A stretch of DNA of 64,000 nucleotides from AP-15 sp963846635 (lineage in GTDB: Bacteria > Pseudomonadota > Alphaproteobacteria > ATCC43930 > CGMCC-115725): NCBI GenBank assembly GCA_963846635.1, contig CAWJXM010000003.1, forward strand, positions 1 to 64,000, given 5' to 3'. Within the stretch, counting starts at the first letter, position 1. The number at the start of each line of letters is the position of its first letter. Of this stretch, positions 53,892 to 62,875 are shown one piece after another. The notes beneath the pieces are model-generated. The model was not told the DNA's origin, ran no database searches, and saw only the letters and a program-made list of their open reading frames with translations. Position numbers and translations under genes: made by a program.

Positions 53892-54258
53892 CGTCGTGAT
53901 CGCTCGGGCGCTGCATGTTCTCGACATCGTTATCTGGATCGGCGGGGTCGCGATGGTGACCATGATCGTGCTGCCGGCTCTCCGGCGTGGCGATCTCGGC
54001 AGGAACCGGCTTCAGGTCTTCGAGGCCGTCGAGCGGCGGTTTACATGGCACGCCCGGTCCGCCAGCGTCGTTGTCGGGTTGACCGGCTTCTATATGACCG
54101 ATCGATTGGATTTGTGGGGCCGGTTTCGTTCGGTCCAGTTCTGGTGGATGCACGCGATGGTGTGTCTGTGGCTGATATTTACCCTCGTTCTTTTCGTTGC
54201 CGAGCCGCTCTTTGTGCACCGGTGGTTCCATGCCAGGGCAAGAGCGGCGCCGGTGTAG
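53884..54258 (+). CDS. Membrane protein, copper-resistance D-like, 3' end replaced by MITE
   Basis: 124 residues coupled to nsrR by overlap. Hydrophobic segments around 8-30 (LHVLDIVIWIGGVAMVTMIV), 55-75, 85-108 (WWMHAMVCLWLIFTLVLFVA). Homologues of this type are about 150 residues with one more helix; here the protein ends ARARAAPV with TAG inside the MITE end. It may therefore lack the last helix. Possibly a redox or NO-related membrane partner. Confidence 0.6.
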   Translation: MDDVVIARALHVLDIVIWIGGVAMVTMIVLPALRRGDLGRNRLQVFEAVERRFTWHARSASVVVGLTGFYMTDRLDLWGRFRSVQFWWMHAMVCLWLIFTLVLFVAEPLFVHRWFHARARAAPV

Positions 54259-54448
54259 AGGGCGGTCCAAATTCAGGCCACTCCGCCGCCACAAAATGCA
54301 GGCTTCGAGCGCTGATGGTTCCAAAGACCAAAAGGTTCTAGACGCCTGTCTTGTATGGGATTTTAGTGGCACACGTTCTGGGCCAGTGACCGCCGGGGTG
54401 GCCGGTTTTTCCTCCGCCGCGTGGCCTGAATTTGGACCGCCCTATACA
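54254..54448. repeat. 195-bp MITE with 35-bp inverted ends
   Basis: The ends (TGTAGAGGGCGGTCCAAATT and TGTATAGGGCGGTCCAAATT, each continuing CAGGCCAC) are nearly identical and inverted. There is no coding frame. A partial copy is at 37853-37978. No target duplication was found. The left end supplies the stop codon of the preceding gene. Confidence 0.75.
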
Positions 54449-54543
54449 ATGTGTCTATGCAGGGCAAATTGGTCCTGAAATGCGTGTAAAGGTCTAGCGA
54501 TCATCAACCATTTGAATAACTGCAACTGTAGTACTAAGAGCGG

Positions 54544-56094
54544 CTAGTCGGCGGCGGTCGCGGTGGCAGCGACCGCCACGAGCGGCGGGCGGCGGCGCTC
54601 CTCGCGCAACAGCAGCAGCAGCGGCACCGACGCGAGCGCGATCAACATCATCAGCTTGAAAGCGTCGATGTAGGCGACCATGGCGGCCTGCCGCGTCACC
54701 TCGGCGTTGAGTGCCGCCATCCCGGTAGACGTATTAAGGCTGAACGGCGCGGTCATATAGGGCGCCCGCGCGAGCGGATTGTCCGGACGCAGGCCCTCGA
54801 CCAGACGCGAGTGAACCACCTGGGTGTTCTGGGCCAGTGTCGCGACCAGGACACTGATGCCAATGCTGCCGCCGAGGTTGCGCATTACGCTGCGGATCGC
54901 TGTGCCCTGGGTCAGGATGTGGCGTGGCAGGTTCGAAAGCGCGATGATGTTCAGCGGCACGAAGGTGCAGCCCAGCCCGAAACCCTGCAGCAGCCCGGAA
55001 ATGATTACCGGCCTCATGCCCATCTGCAGCGAGAACTGGGTCATCTGCCACATCGACAGCGCGGTCAGCACAAAGCCGAACAGGATGATTATCCGGTTGT
55101 CGACGCGGTTGATCACCCGGGCGATGAAGAACATTGCCGCCATGCTCCCGAAACCGCGCGGCACGGTCACCAGCCCGGTGGTCAGCGCCGGATAGTTCAT
55201 CAGGTTTTGCAGCATCGTCGGTAGCAGCGCCGAGGTGCCGGTCATGATCAACCCGACACAGAACATCAGCAGGGTGCCGGCCACGAAGTTGGCGCTCTTC
55301 AGCAGGTCGCGGTTGAGAAACGAGCGCTCGCCGGTGGTGGCCGTGTGGACGGTGAAAAGATAGAAGCCGAGCCCGGCGACCGTCGCCTCGATCCAGATCT
55401 CGCTCGAATAAAACCAGTCTTTCAACTCGCCGCGGTCGAGCATCAATTGCAACGCGCCGATCCCCAGGCTCAGCGTCAGGAACCCGACGAAATCGAACGG
55501 CTCGCGATGCACGTTGCGGGTCTGGCGGATGAAAATCAGGGCGCCCAGCGTGCACAGCACGCCGATCGGCAGGTTGATGTAGAAGATCCAGCGCCAATTG
55601 TAATCCTGGGTCAACCAGCCGCCGAGCGCCGGCCCCATGATCGGCCCAAAGATCGTGCCCATGCCGAACACCGCCATGGCATGGCCGTGGCGCTCGGGCG
55701 GGTTGATCTGCAGCAACATCGCTTGCGACAGCGGGATCAGCCCGGCCCCCGCCAACCCTTGCAGGGCCCGGAAGAGGACGAGTTCCCCAAGGCTGGTAGC
55801 GGCGCCGCACAGCGCCGATGCGACGGTGAAGCTGGCGACCGAGGCCAGGAACACGTATTTGATCCCGAAGCGGCCGGCGAGCCAGCCGGTCAGCGGCATC
55901 ATGATGGCGCAGCACACGATATAGGAAGTCAGCGCCCAGGCAATCTGGTCGAGCGAAGCCGACAGGCTGCCTTGGATGTGCGGCAGAGCGACATTGAGGA
56001 TCGTGTTGTCGAGGCCCTGCATGATGTTCGCTAGCATGATCGAGAGCGTGATCATGCCGCGGTTGGGGACTGGGGCGAACGCCTCGCCCCTCAC
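54544..56094 (-). CDS. DHA2-family (EmrB/QacA) 14-helix multidrug exporter
   Basis: 516 residues from GTG 56094 (GGGAG upstream). MFS DHA2 signatures: LDNTILNVALPHIQGSLSA, WRWIFYINLPIGVL and LFRALQGLAGAGLIPLSQAM. Proton-driven drug export across the inner membrane. No EmrA/HlyD membrane-fusion gene flanks it. An N-terminal fragment of a near-identical gene lies at 37608. Confidence 0.92.
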   Translation of the reverse strand: MRGEAFAPVPNRGMITLSIMLANIMQGLDNTILNVALPHIQGSLSASLDQIAWALTSYIVCCAIMMPLTGWLAGRFGIKYVFLASVASFTVASALCGAATSLGELVLFRALQGLAGAGLIPLSQAMLLQINPPERHGHAMAVFGMGTIFGPIMGPALGGWLTQDYNWRWIFYINLPIGVLCTLGALIFIRQTRNVHREPFDFVGFLTLSLGIGALQLMLDRGELKDWFYSSEIWIEATVAGLGFYLFTVHTATTGERSFLNRDLLKSANFVAGTLLMFCVGLIMTGTSALLPTMLQNLMNYPALTTGLVTVPRGFGSMAAMFFIARVINRVDNRIIILFGFVLTALSMWQMTQFSLQMGMRPVIISGLLQGFGLGCTFVPLNIIALSNLPRHILTQGTAIRSVMRNLGGSIGISVLVATLAQNTQVVHSRLVEGLRPDNPLARAPYMTAPFSLNTSTGMAALNAEVTRQAAMVAYIDAFKLMMLIALASVPLLLLLREERRRPPLVAVAATATAAD

Positions 56095-56161
56095 TGCCGA
56101 AGCTCCCAGGGCGGCATCATCCCGGGAGGCAGCGCCTCACTAGCGCCCGGCTTCCTTTCCA

Positions 56162-56446
56162 TCATCGGACTTGATCTGAGGATCGCGAGGAGAAGGGGGT
56201 AAGGTCAAGGCCTCTCGGGGCGGTGCAGTAACATATCCAACCGCCGCTGAGCTCTGGACCGGAGGTCACGCTGGGAGTGCTGACGGCCTTCATGCTCGGA
56301 CTCGTACTTGCGGCACGATGATAAGGCCTCGGGTGGATCACCGAACGGCTCCGCGCTTCGGCCAACACTTGGGCGCGCTCGCGGCACAGCTCTTCTATGC
56401 GTGCCCGGATCGTCGAAAAATCGTCAACGACGCGCGGTCTGGTCAC
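56162..56446 (-). CDS. Small hypothetical protein
   Basis: 94 residues from GTG 56446, with a strong GGAGG five bases upstream. The first 35 residues (RPRVVDDFSTIRARIEELCR, ERAQVLAEARSR) are a helical, Arg-rich segment; the rest is irregular and may be out of frame (an adjacent frame reads EALSSCRKYESEHEGRQHS). The strong ribosome site supports translation; the protein may be frameshifted. Confidence 0.45.
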   Translation of the reverse strand: MTRPRVVDDFSTIRARIEELCRERAQVLAEARSRSVIHPRPYHRAASTSPSMKAVSTPSVTSGPELSGGWICYCTAPRGLDLTPFSSRSSDQVR

Positions 56447-56565
56447 GTTTCCTCCGTTTTCTTGTGGTCCTGATATCGATTAGCCGACCGCGGCAATCGG
56501 CTCGATCAGGCTGAGGTCATTGCCTTACACGTTATCGACGCGCACGCTCACTGGCCAGCAGATCC

Positions 56566-57090
56566 TTACCACCCATCAGTTTGAATCATTCCCCAGAGTG
56601 GTGGCAGTGGGAGACAAAACTGGATCATTCGAGCAATGCATCTCAGCCCGCGGGTGAACCAGGACAGTCTGCCCCGATGGAGATTTCTGGGCTGACGAGA
56701 GGGGAATTTTTTCATCGGCGGAGGGATTATTGGTGGCGTCCCATAGGCCGGTCGACACCGCAACGTGGAGCGCCAGGCTCATCATCATCAGCAGGCGCGC
56801 CAGGCGGTCTGGGCGGCGCAATTGGCTTTGTTCAAGGCCAGAGCCGCATGACTTGAAGTCGGAGACCATCGGCTCGATGCCCCACCGCGCCGCATCGTCG
56901 AGGGTGGTCAGGTCGCCCGGCTTCTCCGATATCGCGATCAGCCATGGTTCGTCGTGGCCAGGATCGCGGACAATGCCAATGTTGGTGACGACGCGGCGAT
57001 GGGTCAGTTCGACATTGCTCAGGTCGCACCCGCTTCTGCCCGCGTGCTGCGCCAGCTTGGTGCTGCAGTGCGGATTCCGACGATGTCGCC
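56566..57090 (-). pseudogene. Degenerate IS4-family transposase, C-terminal part
   Basis: It matches the IS4 at 23637-24841 from VTNIGIVRDPGHDEPWLIAI through RWGIEPMVSDFKSCGSGLEQ to the C-terminus, with the Tyr of the YREK signature replaced (AARWGIE). The N-terminal half is missing. A CCATCAGTTT end is visible at about 56572-56581. Confidence 0.7.
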
Positions 57091-57312
57091 TGGTCATTCC
57101 GAGATCATGTCGCTCGCTGTTCCGACATGATGTCGCCCGTTTGAGGCGTCCCTGCTGGTGGCTGGTTTTGTGGCGAGAAGTGAGCTGCTGGTCAACCTCT
57201 GAGAGCTGATCTTGGTCGGGTTCGTCGCAGGCTTTCGCTGCGGATAGAGAGTTATTGCGAACAAGTCTTTGCTAAGGCACTTGAGCAGGTAATCGATAAC
57301 CTGGAGGAAGCG
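57091..57312. other. IS21-like end repeats and ribosome site
   Basis: TTCCGAGATCATGTCGC and TTCCGACATGATGTCGC occur 24 bases apart (about 57098 and 57119), resembling the repeated terminal motif of IS21-type elements. GGAGGAAGCG precedes ATG 57313. Confidence 0.35.
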
Positions 57313-58338
57313 ATGGTACTTAGCAGACGGTCTTTCATGTTAACTGGCACAGCGACGGCAATAGGGTTTGGCTCGGGAGCCGGTGCGTCCCGCTCCGTCG
57401 CGGCGGAGCCGATCCGCTACCCCGATCCCAACCTGAAGGTGCTCGATCCTCGCTTTCAGCCTCTCATACTCACCAATGCTGCTGTGGAGCGGATTGCCAC
57501 CGGCTGCCGCTTCAACGAAGGGCCGGTATGGTTTGGCGACGGCCACTATCTTTTGTGGAGCGACATCCCGAACGACCGCATCATGAGATGGGATGAGGAA
57601 ACCGGCGACATCCGCGTGTTCCGCAAGCCGTCGAACTACGCCAACGGCAATACCCGCGACCGGCAAGGCCGGCTCGTGACCTGCGAGATGGATGCCCAGC
57701 ATGTCACTCGCACCGAATATGATGGCGCGATTACCGTGCTAGCCGAAAGCTTCGAGGGCAAGCGGTTGACCGGTCCCAACGATGTCGTGGTCAAATCGGA
57801 CAATTCAATCTGGTTCAGCGATAACGGCGCCGGTACCCGGGGTAATTATCTCGGCCACGTGGCACCCCAGGAATTGCCGTATCGCGTCTATCGGCTCGAT
57901 CCTGCGACCAAGCAGATGACGATTGCTGTTAGCGACATGAAGCGGCCGAATGGGCTCGCCTTCTCTCCCGACGAAAAGCTGCTCTACGTCGTCGACACTC
58001 CGGGCGCATTGGGACCGCGAACAGTTCAGGTCTATGACGTTGTCGACAACGGCACCAAGACTGCGAATGGGCACCAGTTTTTTAACGCAGAGCCGGGCGG
58101 CACCGATGGCATTCGCGTCGATGTCCACGGCAATCTGTGGTGCGGTTTTTCCGGCGGCGAGAAAGAGGATGGGGTGGCAGTCTTCGCCCCCGACGGCAAG
58201 ATGATCGGCCGCATCATGCTGCCCGAACGCTGCGCCAATCTGTGTTTCGGCGGGCGCAAGCGCAACCGACTGTTCATGGCCGCGAGCCAATCGATTTATG
58301 CGGTCTATGTCGAGACTCAGGGTGCTGTCGGCGGGTAA
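57313..58338 (+). CDS. SMP-30/gluconolactonase-family protein with Tat signal
   Basis: 341 residues; strong GGAGGAAG site. A twin-arginine signal (SRRSFMLTGTATAIGFGSGA) is followed by a six-bladed propeller with the SMP-30 metal pattern: CRFNEGPVWFGDG, LTGPNDVVVKSDNSIWFSD, RPNGLAFSPDEKLLYVVD and GGTDGIRVDVHGNLWCGF. It likely hydrolyses a sugar or aromatic lactone in the periplasm. A second family member is at 34599. Confidence 0.88.
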   Translation: MVLSRRSFMLTGTATAIGFGSGAGASRSVAAEPIRYPDPNLKVLDPRFQPLILTNAAVERIATGCRFNEGPVWFGDGHYLLWSDIPNDRIMRWDEETGDIRVFRKPSNYANGNTRDRQGRLVTCEMDAQHVTRTEYDGAITVLAESFEGKRLTGPNDVVVKSDNSIWFSDNGAGTRGNYLGHVAPQELPYRVYRLDPATKQMTIAVSDMKRPNGLAFSPDEKLLYVVDTPGALGPRTVQVYDVVDNGTKTANGHQFFNAEPGGTDGIRVDVHGNLWCGFSGGEKEDGVAVFAPDGKMIGRIMLPERCANLCFGGRKRNRLFMAASQSIYAVYVETQGAVGG

Positions 58339-58351
58339 CTAGGCCGCGTCA

Positions 58352-58949
58352 GATCTCCGGGCCGTGGTCGCAAGGGTTTGCGGTGCACCACAAAGCATCC
58401 GGTTCTGGCGGTCGTGCAGCGGCCCAGCGCGATCACACAAGGGGCACCGGCCGGCGATACCGGGACCGCGGTGGTCGCCAATCTCTCGATGGATGAAGTC
58501 GAACGCGTGCTCGGCAGAGGTCGACCCGCGGGCCTACTTGATGAGCGATGAGTGGAAGGCGTTTGTCGCGGTTGATCAGAGTTTTGTCGCGCACAAGACC
58601 GTTTAGCATGCGCGGCGCGAATATGTTTGTGGCCCGGTTCACGCAATTCGGTCGAGGACTTCAATCTGCGGGTGCAGCGTACGATGGCCGGCATCTTTCA
58701 TCATATCAGCCCCCGAGCATGCCAACCTCTATTTTCATGAAATCGGCTTTCGCTGGTCGCAACGCATCGCCGCAGGCGAGGTCGTCCGCCGCACCCGGCA
58801 TGGCCGCGAGAAGACCCGAATCCTGTGGTCACGGGTGCCGCCGGCACTCCAGTTGCCGCAGGTCTTCCGGGCCGCGGTCAGCCGGGAGATGCGGCGGACC
58901 CGCATTGGCGGCATCGCCATCAAATCCGCTGTCGCTGCCTTTGGTTGAT
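58352..58949 (+). pseudogene. ISXO2-like (IS1595) transposase fossil
   Basis: Several short reading stretches in successive frames rebuild the C-terminal half of an ISXO2-type transposase: GRGRKGLRCTTKHPVLAVVQ, YLMSDEWKAFVAVDQSFVAH, VEDFNLRVQRTMAGIFHHIS, HANLYFHEIGFRWSQRIAAG. At least three frame breaks (one at a C run near 58715) and a stop. Confidence 0.7.
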
Positions 58950-59352
58950 AAAAGCGACGTGCTATCCTGCCCTTTCGATGTCGTGACTCGAGATTTCGGC
59001 GAGTCGGGACACACCGAAATCTGAGTGTAGTTGCCGATGGCGTCGAGGATCATCATTCCTTTCGGGTTGGCGCCAAACCCTGGCGCTTACCGCCATCCTG
59101 AAAGGTCGCCTCGTGCGCCGTCGGGACCCACACCCCCACCAACTGGTCTCGCAGCGATTTCTGCTAGCCAAAGGTGTCGGCCGGCAGCACGACGACGGTC
59201 AACGCGCGATGGCACAATAATAGCTGATACGACGGAGCGTCATCGCAGCCTCCATAAAGGGCACCGCCGCTACGGGCGTCTGCCTATGCCCGCTTCGCCA
59301 CCTCGCCCCAAGAATTACGAGCGTCTTTCCATTCCCCTCGTTCGGCATAGGT
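58950..59352. other. Intergenic, nothing recognised
   Basis: About 400 bp; overlapping short frames only. Confidence 0.4.
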
Positions 59353-59844
59353 TCACTTGAGCTGGTCCGCCACCTTGTCGAGCCCGGCCTGAACGCACGG
59401 TTCGTCGACGCCGGGCGACCCGGACGCGGCGGCCCCACCGATGACTTCGTTCCCTACCTTGATCGGCAGCCCGCCGGGAATGGCAATGACATTAGGCAGG
59501 GTCACCTGTTGGCGGACGACCGGGTTGTCACTGGCGAAGCGCTTTGCGTATTCGGTCGTTGAGACGCGGAAGCTAAGCGCGGTATAGGCCTTGCGTCGCG
59601 CATTTTCCATCGTATGCGGACTGGCATTGTCACCACGCAACGCCACGATGACCTCGCCGGCACGATCGACCACCACGGCGGACACCCCGTACCCCTTTGC
59701 AGCGCAACTGGCGACCGTCGCCTCGGCGATCGTTTTGGCGATCGCATAGGAGAGATCGCGATGGGTGATCAGCTGGGCGTAGGCGGGGGAGGCGAGGACG
59801 CCGATGAGGCCGATCAAGGCGGTACGGGTCAATGACAGGAGCAT
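59353..59844 (-). CDS. GlcG/HbpS-family haem-binding protein, exported
   Basis: 163 residues from ATG 59844. Signal peptide (LTRTALIGLIGVLASPAYAQ), then the DUF336 fold: LSYAIAKTIAEATVASCAA, VVVDRAGEVIVALRGDNASP, ENARRKAYTALSF and LPIKVGNEVIGGAAASGSPG. Members bind haem or occur with oxidoreductases and glycolate-type catabolism. It follows the amidohydrolase by 127 bases on the same strand, perhaps one transcript. Confidence 0.87.
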   Translation of the reverse strand: MLLSLTRTALIGLIGVLASPAYAQLITHRDLSYAIAKTIAEATVASCAAKGYGVSAVVVDRAGEVIVALRGDNASPHTMENARRKAYTALSFRVSTTEYAKRFASDNPVVRQQVTLPNVIAIPGGLPIKVGNEVIGGAAASGSPGVDEPCVQAGLDKVADQLK

Positions 59845-59971
59845 GTTGCGTTCTCTGGTATTGGTAGGCTGGTTCCCGGAGCGCGGCGAACGGCACCGGC
59901 CGCCGAGACAGCCCGCTCCTATGGTCGCTCTCCGGGTGCTCCCCACGCCGGGGCCGATTCTGGGGAAAGGA

Positions 59972-61138
59972 TCAGGCCAGCCGGTAAACACGTTTTGCGT
60001 TGCCGCTAAACAGCGCTGCCTTCTCGGATGCCGAGTATCCGGCCGCCAACCGTTTAAGGGCGTTCCACAAGATCGGATAGCTCGAGCTGGCGCCGTCGGG
60101 CGGAAAGTTGCTCTCGAACATCCCGCGATCCACTCCGAATGCCGCAATGCAGGTTTCGATGTAGGGCTTGTAGGTGGTCGCCAGCTCCTCCGAAGAAGGC
60201 GGTTTCTCGCGCGTATAGAAGTCGAACATCCCGATTGGCATGCCGAGACCGCCGAGCTTGATGACAACGTTCTGGGATTTTGCGACCTCGGTGATGCCGG
60301 CCTTCCATTGCGCAAAAGTCTCGGCTTTCTTGTCCTTGTAAGGCCCGATCCCGAGCGGCCCGCCGACATGGTTGAGGATGATCGTGGTTTGCGGGAAGGC
60401 GCGGGCGAGGTCGGCAAGCTCAGGAAGCTGGGGATGGTAAAGCCAAGCCTCGAAGGTGAGGTTGAGCGGCGCCAGACGCGCAAAACCGGCGCGCCAGGTC
60501 GGATCGAGCATTTGCCCCTTGATTGGATTGGTGCGCCCCTTGGGGAAGGCATCGCTATCATCCCGAGCGACAGAATGGCGGATGCCGCGAAAGCGGCCGT
60601 CCCCGGCAGTGATCTGAGCCTCCAGCACTTTCGCGACCCCGTCGCCGAGCCGCAAATCGGCATGACCAACAATAGCGCGGCAGAGCCGGGTCGGACCGTA
60701 CTGGCCGCTCGCGCTCATCGCCGCCGTCCCGTTGACGAACTCGGTTTCCCCAACGAACTTCATTTCGGGTGGGCCATCGGCGCGGTACATCGAGCCGCAC
60801 TCGATGAAAACGGTCTCGGTGATTTTGTGGCCGCTGCCGACGTCGGCGAGCAATTGGTCAAGGAGAAAACGGTTGCCGGGGTGATCCCATAGGTGATGGT
60901 GGGGATCGACGATCTCCAGTCCCGGCTCGATGATCTTCTCCTGCGTCAGAGCAAGCCAGGCCGGAGTGGGATAATGCGGATTGTACGATGAATTGGGCGC
61001 CGTACCGGTGCTAGTTGGTGGGGTGTTCTGGGCGAGCGCAACGCCGGACGAGAGAGCCGCCCCGCTTAACAACCCGGCCGTCCCCCTCAGTAAGTTGCGG
61101 CGCGATAGAGATGGTCGTCGAACCGTCGTTTCCGTCAT
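59972..61138 (-). CDS. Amidohydrolase-family protein with Tat signal
   Basis: 388 residues from ATG 61138 (GGGAGGA seven bases upstream). Tat signal (SLSRRNLLRGTAGLLSGAAL), then the amidohydrolase_2 barrel: VDPHHHLWDHPGN (metal-binding His), VFIECGSMYRA, LTFEAWLYHPQLPELADLAR, TTIILNHVGGPLG (His), and C-terminal FESNFPPDG (Asn where many have Asp). Related to lactonases and dicarboxylic-acid hydrolases; periplasmic if exported. Confidence 0.88.
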   Translation of the reverse strand: MTETTVRRPSLSRRNLLRGTAGLLSGAALSSGVALAQNTPPTSTGTAPNSSYNPHYPTPAWLALTQEKIIEPGLEIVDPHHHLWDHPGNRFLLDQLLADVGSGHKITETVFIECGSMYRADGPPEMKFVGETEFVNGTAAMSASGQYGPTRLCRAIVGHADLRLGDGVAKVLEAQITAGDGRFRGIRHSVARDDSDAFPKGRTNPIKGQMLDPTWRAGFARLAPLNLTFEAWLYHPQLPELADLARAFPQTTIILNHVGGPLGIGPYKDKKAETFAQWKAGITEVAKSQNVVIKLGGLGMPIGMFDFYTREKPPSSEELATTYKPYIETCIAAFGVDRGMFESNFPPDGASSSYPILWNALKRLAAGYSASEKAALFSGNAKRVYRLA

Positions 61139-61276
61139 TGTCGTTCCTCCCAAGACGGCTAATTCCCCGGTTGCCCGAGGTGATCGGTCGATGGTCCGCC
61201 TCGTGCCTCTGCGTGGCAATAAAATTTGAGCGCACCGCCAGCCAGCGATCGAAGCTCCGAGCGACATGAGAGCTCC

Positions 61277-62490
61277 CAGGGCTATCGCATTTGCATTTTG
61301 CCGAACTGGGCGAGGAGGCGGGTTAGGAAGGTGTCGTCCAAAGCGGCGCGCATGCGCTTTCCCTTTATGGACCCCTTGGAGCCTTCGAGTTTGGCAAGGT
61401 TTAGAGCAAGGCGCCGCAGCAGGGCGATATTTTGCGGGCTGTGATCCTTGCGGTTCCTGGCTTGGTCTTCGTTCATGATCACGTCGAGGACCCAATGCAG
61501 ACCGTTTTCCACCCCCCAATGGGCACGTGCCACCGCGCCGAAGTGCTCAGCGCTTAGAGGGGTGCTCAGCAGATAGTAGGCGGTCTCGGTCGTGATCTTG
61601 GCGCTGACCTCGCGGGTCCGGAGCACGCGGCCAATGGCAGCCAGCCCGGGCCAGGCATGTCGCTCTTGCAGCCAGGCGATGTCCGTCGAGACCAGACTGG
61701 TTCGGGTCTCGATGCGGCCGTGATCGCCATCGACCGTGGTATGGCCAATCTCGGCGGCGCGGGCGGGATCGTCGAAGAAGCAGCGGACATCGTCGTGCAG
61801 GCTGCCCTGGTTACCCTTCAGTGCGAGCACATAATCGCCACCCTGCTCGATCACTTTGGCGGCTATGGCGCGCTGACAGTTGAGCGCGTCGGCGGTGACG
61901 ATGCAGCCCTTGAGCGACAGCAGCGCCAGCAATTTCGGCACCGCTGTGATCTCGTTGGACTTGTCGTCGACCTTCACCTGACCAAGCAGCAGGCGCTGCT
62001 CAGCGGACCAGGCATGGACCATATGCAGCGGCGACTTGCCCGTGATGCGATCAAACGAGCGCCGCAACGTCTTGCCGTCGACGGCCACCACGCCCCGCAG
62101 GCTCTCGGCGAAACGCTGCATGAAGCGGGTGAAGCAGGTCTCGAACGGCTTCGGATCGAGCAGGCGGAACACGCGGCTGAAGGTGTCATGGCTGGGAGTG
62201 CCATGACACAGGCGCAGAAATTGGCGCAGGTATGGTGCTTTGATCTTCCCAAACAGCGCCATGTCCGAGCAATCCTCGCCGCCAGACAGCAGAGCGCAGA
62301 GCGCGATCAGCAACAGTTCATGTAGATCGTGGCGGGCATTGTTCTGTCGTGGGTCCACGATTTCGGCAAAGCAAGCGACGAATTCTTCCATAGGGCGGCC
62401 TCAGCGCTGGATCGAATACCGAGACTCCAGCTATATCCCCTCCGCCGCAACGCCCGCGTTCAAGCGCCAGCGCCATATGCGATAGCCCTG
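61277..62490 (-). mobile_element. ISAs1-family insertion sequence, intact
   Basis: 1214 bp; ends CAGGGCTATCGCAT (61277) and ATGCGATAGCCCTG (62490), with a perfect 10-bp target duplication TGAGAGCTCC (61267-61276, 62491-62500). It sits 130 bases upstream of the amidohydrolase start and may displace its promoter. Confidence 0.92.
61282..62391 (-). CDS. ISAs1-family transposase
   Basis: 369 residues, complete. N-terminal DDE_Tnp_1-associated domain (IVDPRQNNARHDLHELLLIA), VVAVDGKTLRRSFDR (D), GCIVTADALNCQRAIA (D) and ARAHWGVENGLHWVLDVIMN (E region), all typical of ISAs1. Confidence 0.92.
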   Translation of the reverse strand: MEEFVACFAEIVDPRQNNARHDLHELLLIALCALLSGGEDCSDMALFGKIKAPYLRQFLRLCHGTPSHDTFSRVFRLLDPKPFETCFTRFMQRFAESLRGVVAVDGKTLRRSFDRITGKSPLHMVHAWSAEQRLLLGQVKVDDKSNEITAVPKLLALLSLKGCIVTADALNCQRAIAAKVIEQGGDYVLALKGNQGSLHDDVRCFFDDPARAAEIGHTTVDGDHGRIETRTSLVSTDIAWLQERHAWPGLAAIGRVLRTREVSAKITTETAYYLLSTPLSAEHFGAVARAHWGVENGLHWVLDVIMNEDQARNRKDHSPQNIALLRRLALNLAKLEGSKGSIKGKRMRAALDDTFLTRLLAQFGKMQMR

Positions 62491-62514
62491 TGAGAGCTCC
62501 CTCCTTTTCTTTAT

Positions 62515-62640
62515 AGAATTAAATTGCTACAGCAAAGAGCGGAATACCGTGCCCGGCGGCCTCGAGATAAGCGCGCAATCGCGCCGTGATCTGCGGATTG
62601 GTCGCTATGCGTCGCGGCGGCCGCCTTTGCGCGATACGCG
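62515..62640 (-). pseudogene. Unidentified C-terminal gene fragment
   Basis: The minus-strand frame RRIATNPQITARLRAYLEAA, GHGIPLFAVAI, stop is protein-like and ends near 62518. I cannot name the family. Confidence 0.25.
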
Positions 62641-62739
62641 CAATGAATCATCGCCGCGGTTCTGGTGCAGATCGCCGACGGTGAGTGCCGCGATCTCAGC
62701 GCGCCGCAAGGGGGCCTTAAATTCTGCCGAGAATTCGCC

Positions 62740-62875
62740 AATCGCATCCGTCGGCGAGCGCCTCACCAGCCACGGCCGCTATGTGACGTTCCAGATGGCC
62801 GAGGTGGCGATGGCGCGACAGATATTTGGGGACACCCTTGTCACTGATCGCTCGGCTCCAGACGCCACCTGTTAA
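62740..62875 (+). pseudogene. IS1380-type transposase tail
   Basis: GERLTSHGRYVTFQMAEVAM, then ARQIFGDTL, resembles the C-terminal end of IS1380-family transposases (HARRVTFQLAEVAV-type). No preceding catalytic domain. Confidence 0.4.

Noticed and set aside
54734..55915. 393-codon frame inside the DHA2 exporter, same strand, other frame
   Set aside because: His/Arg/Pro-rich composition without hydrophobic pattern; shadow of a clearly real 14-helix transporter.
59804..60892. 362-codon plus-strand frame
   Set aside because: Antisense to the amidohydrolase, no domain and no ribosome site.
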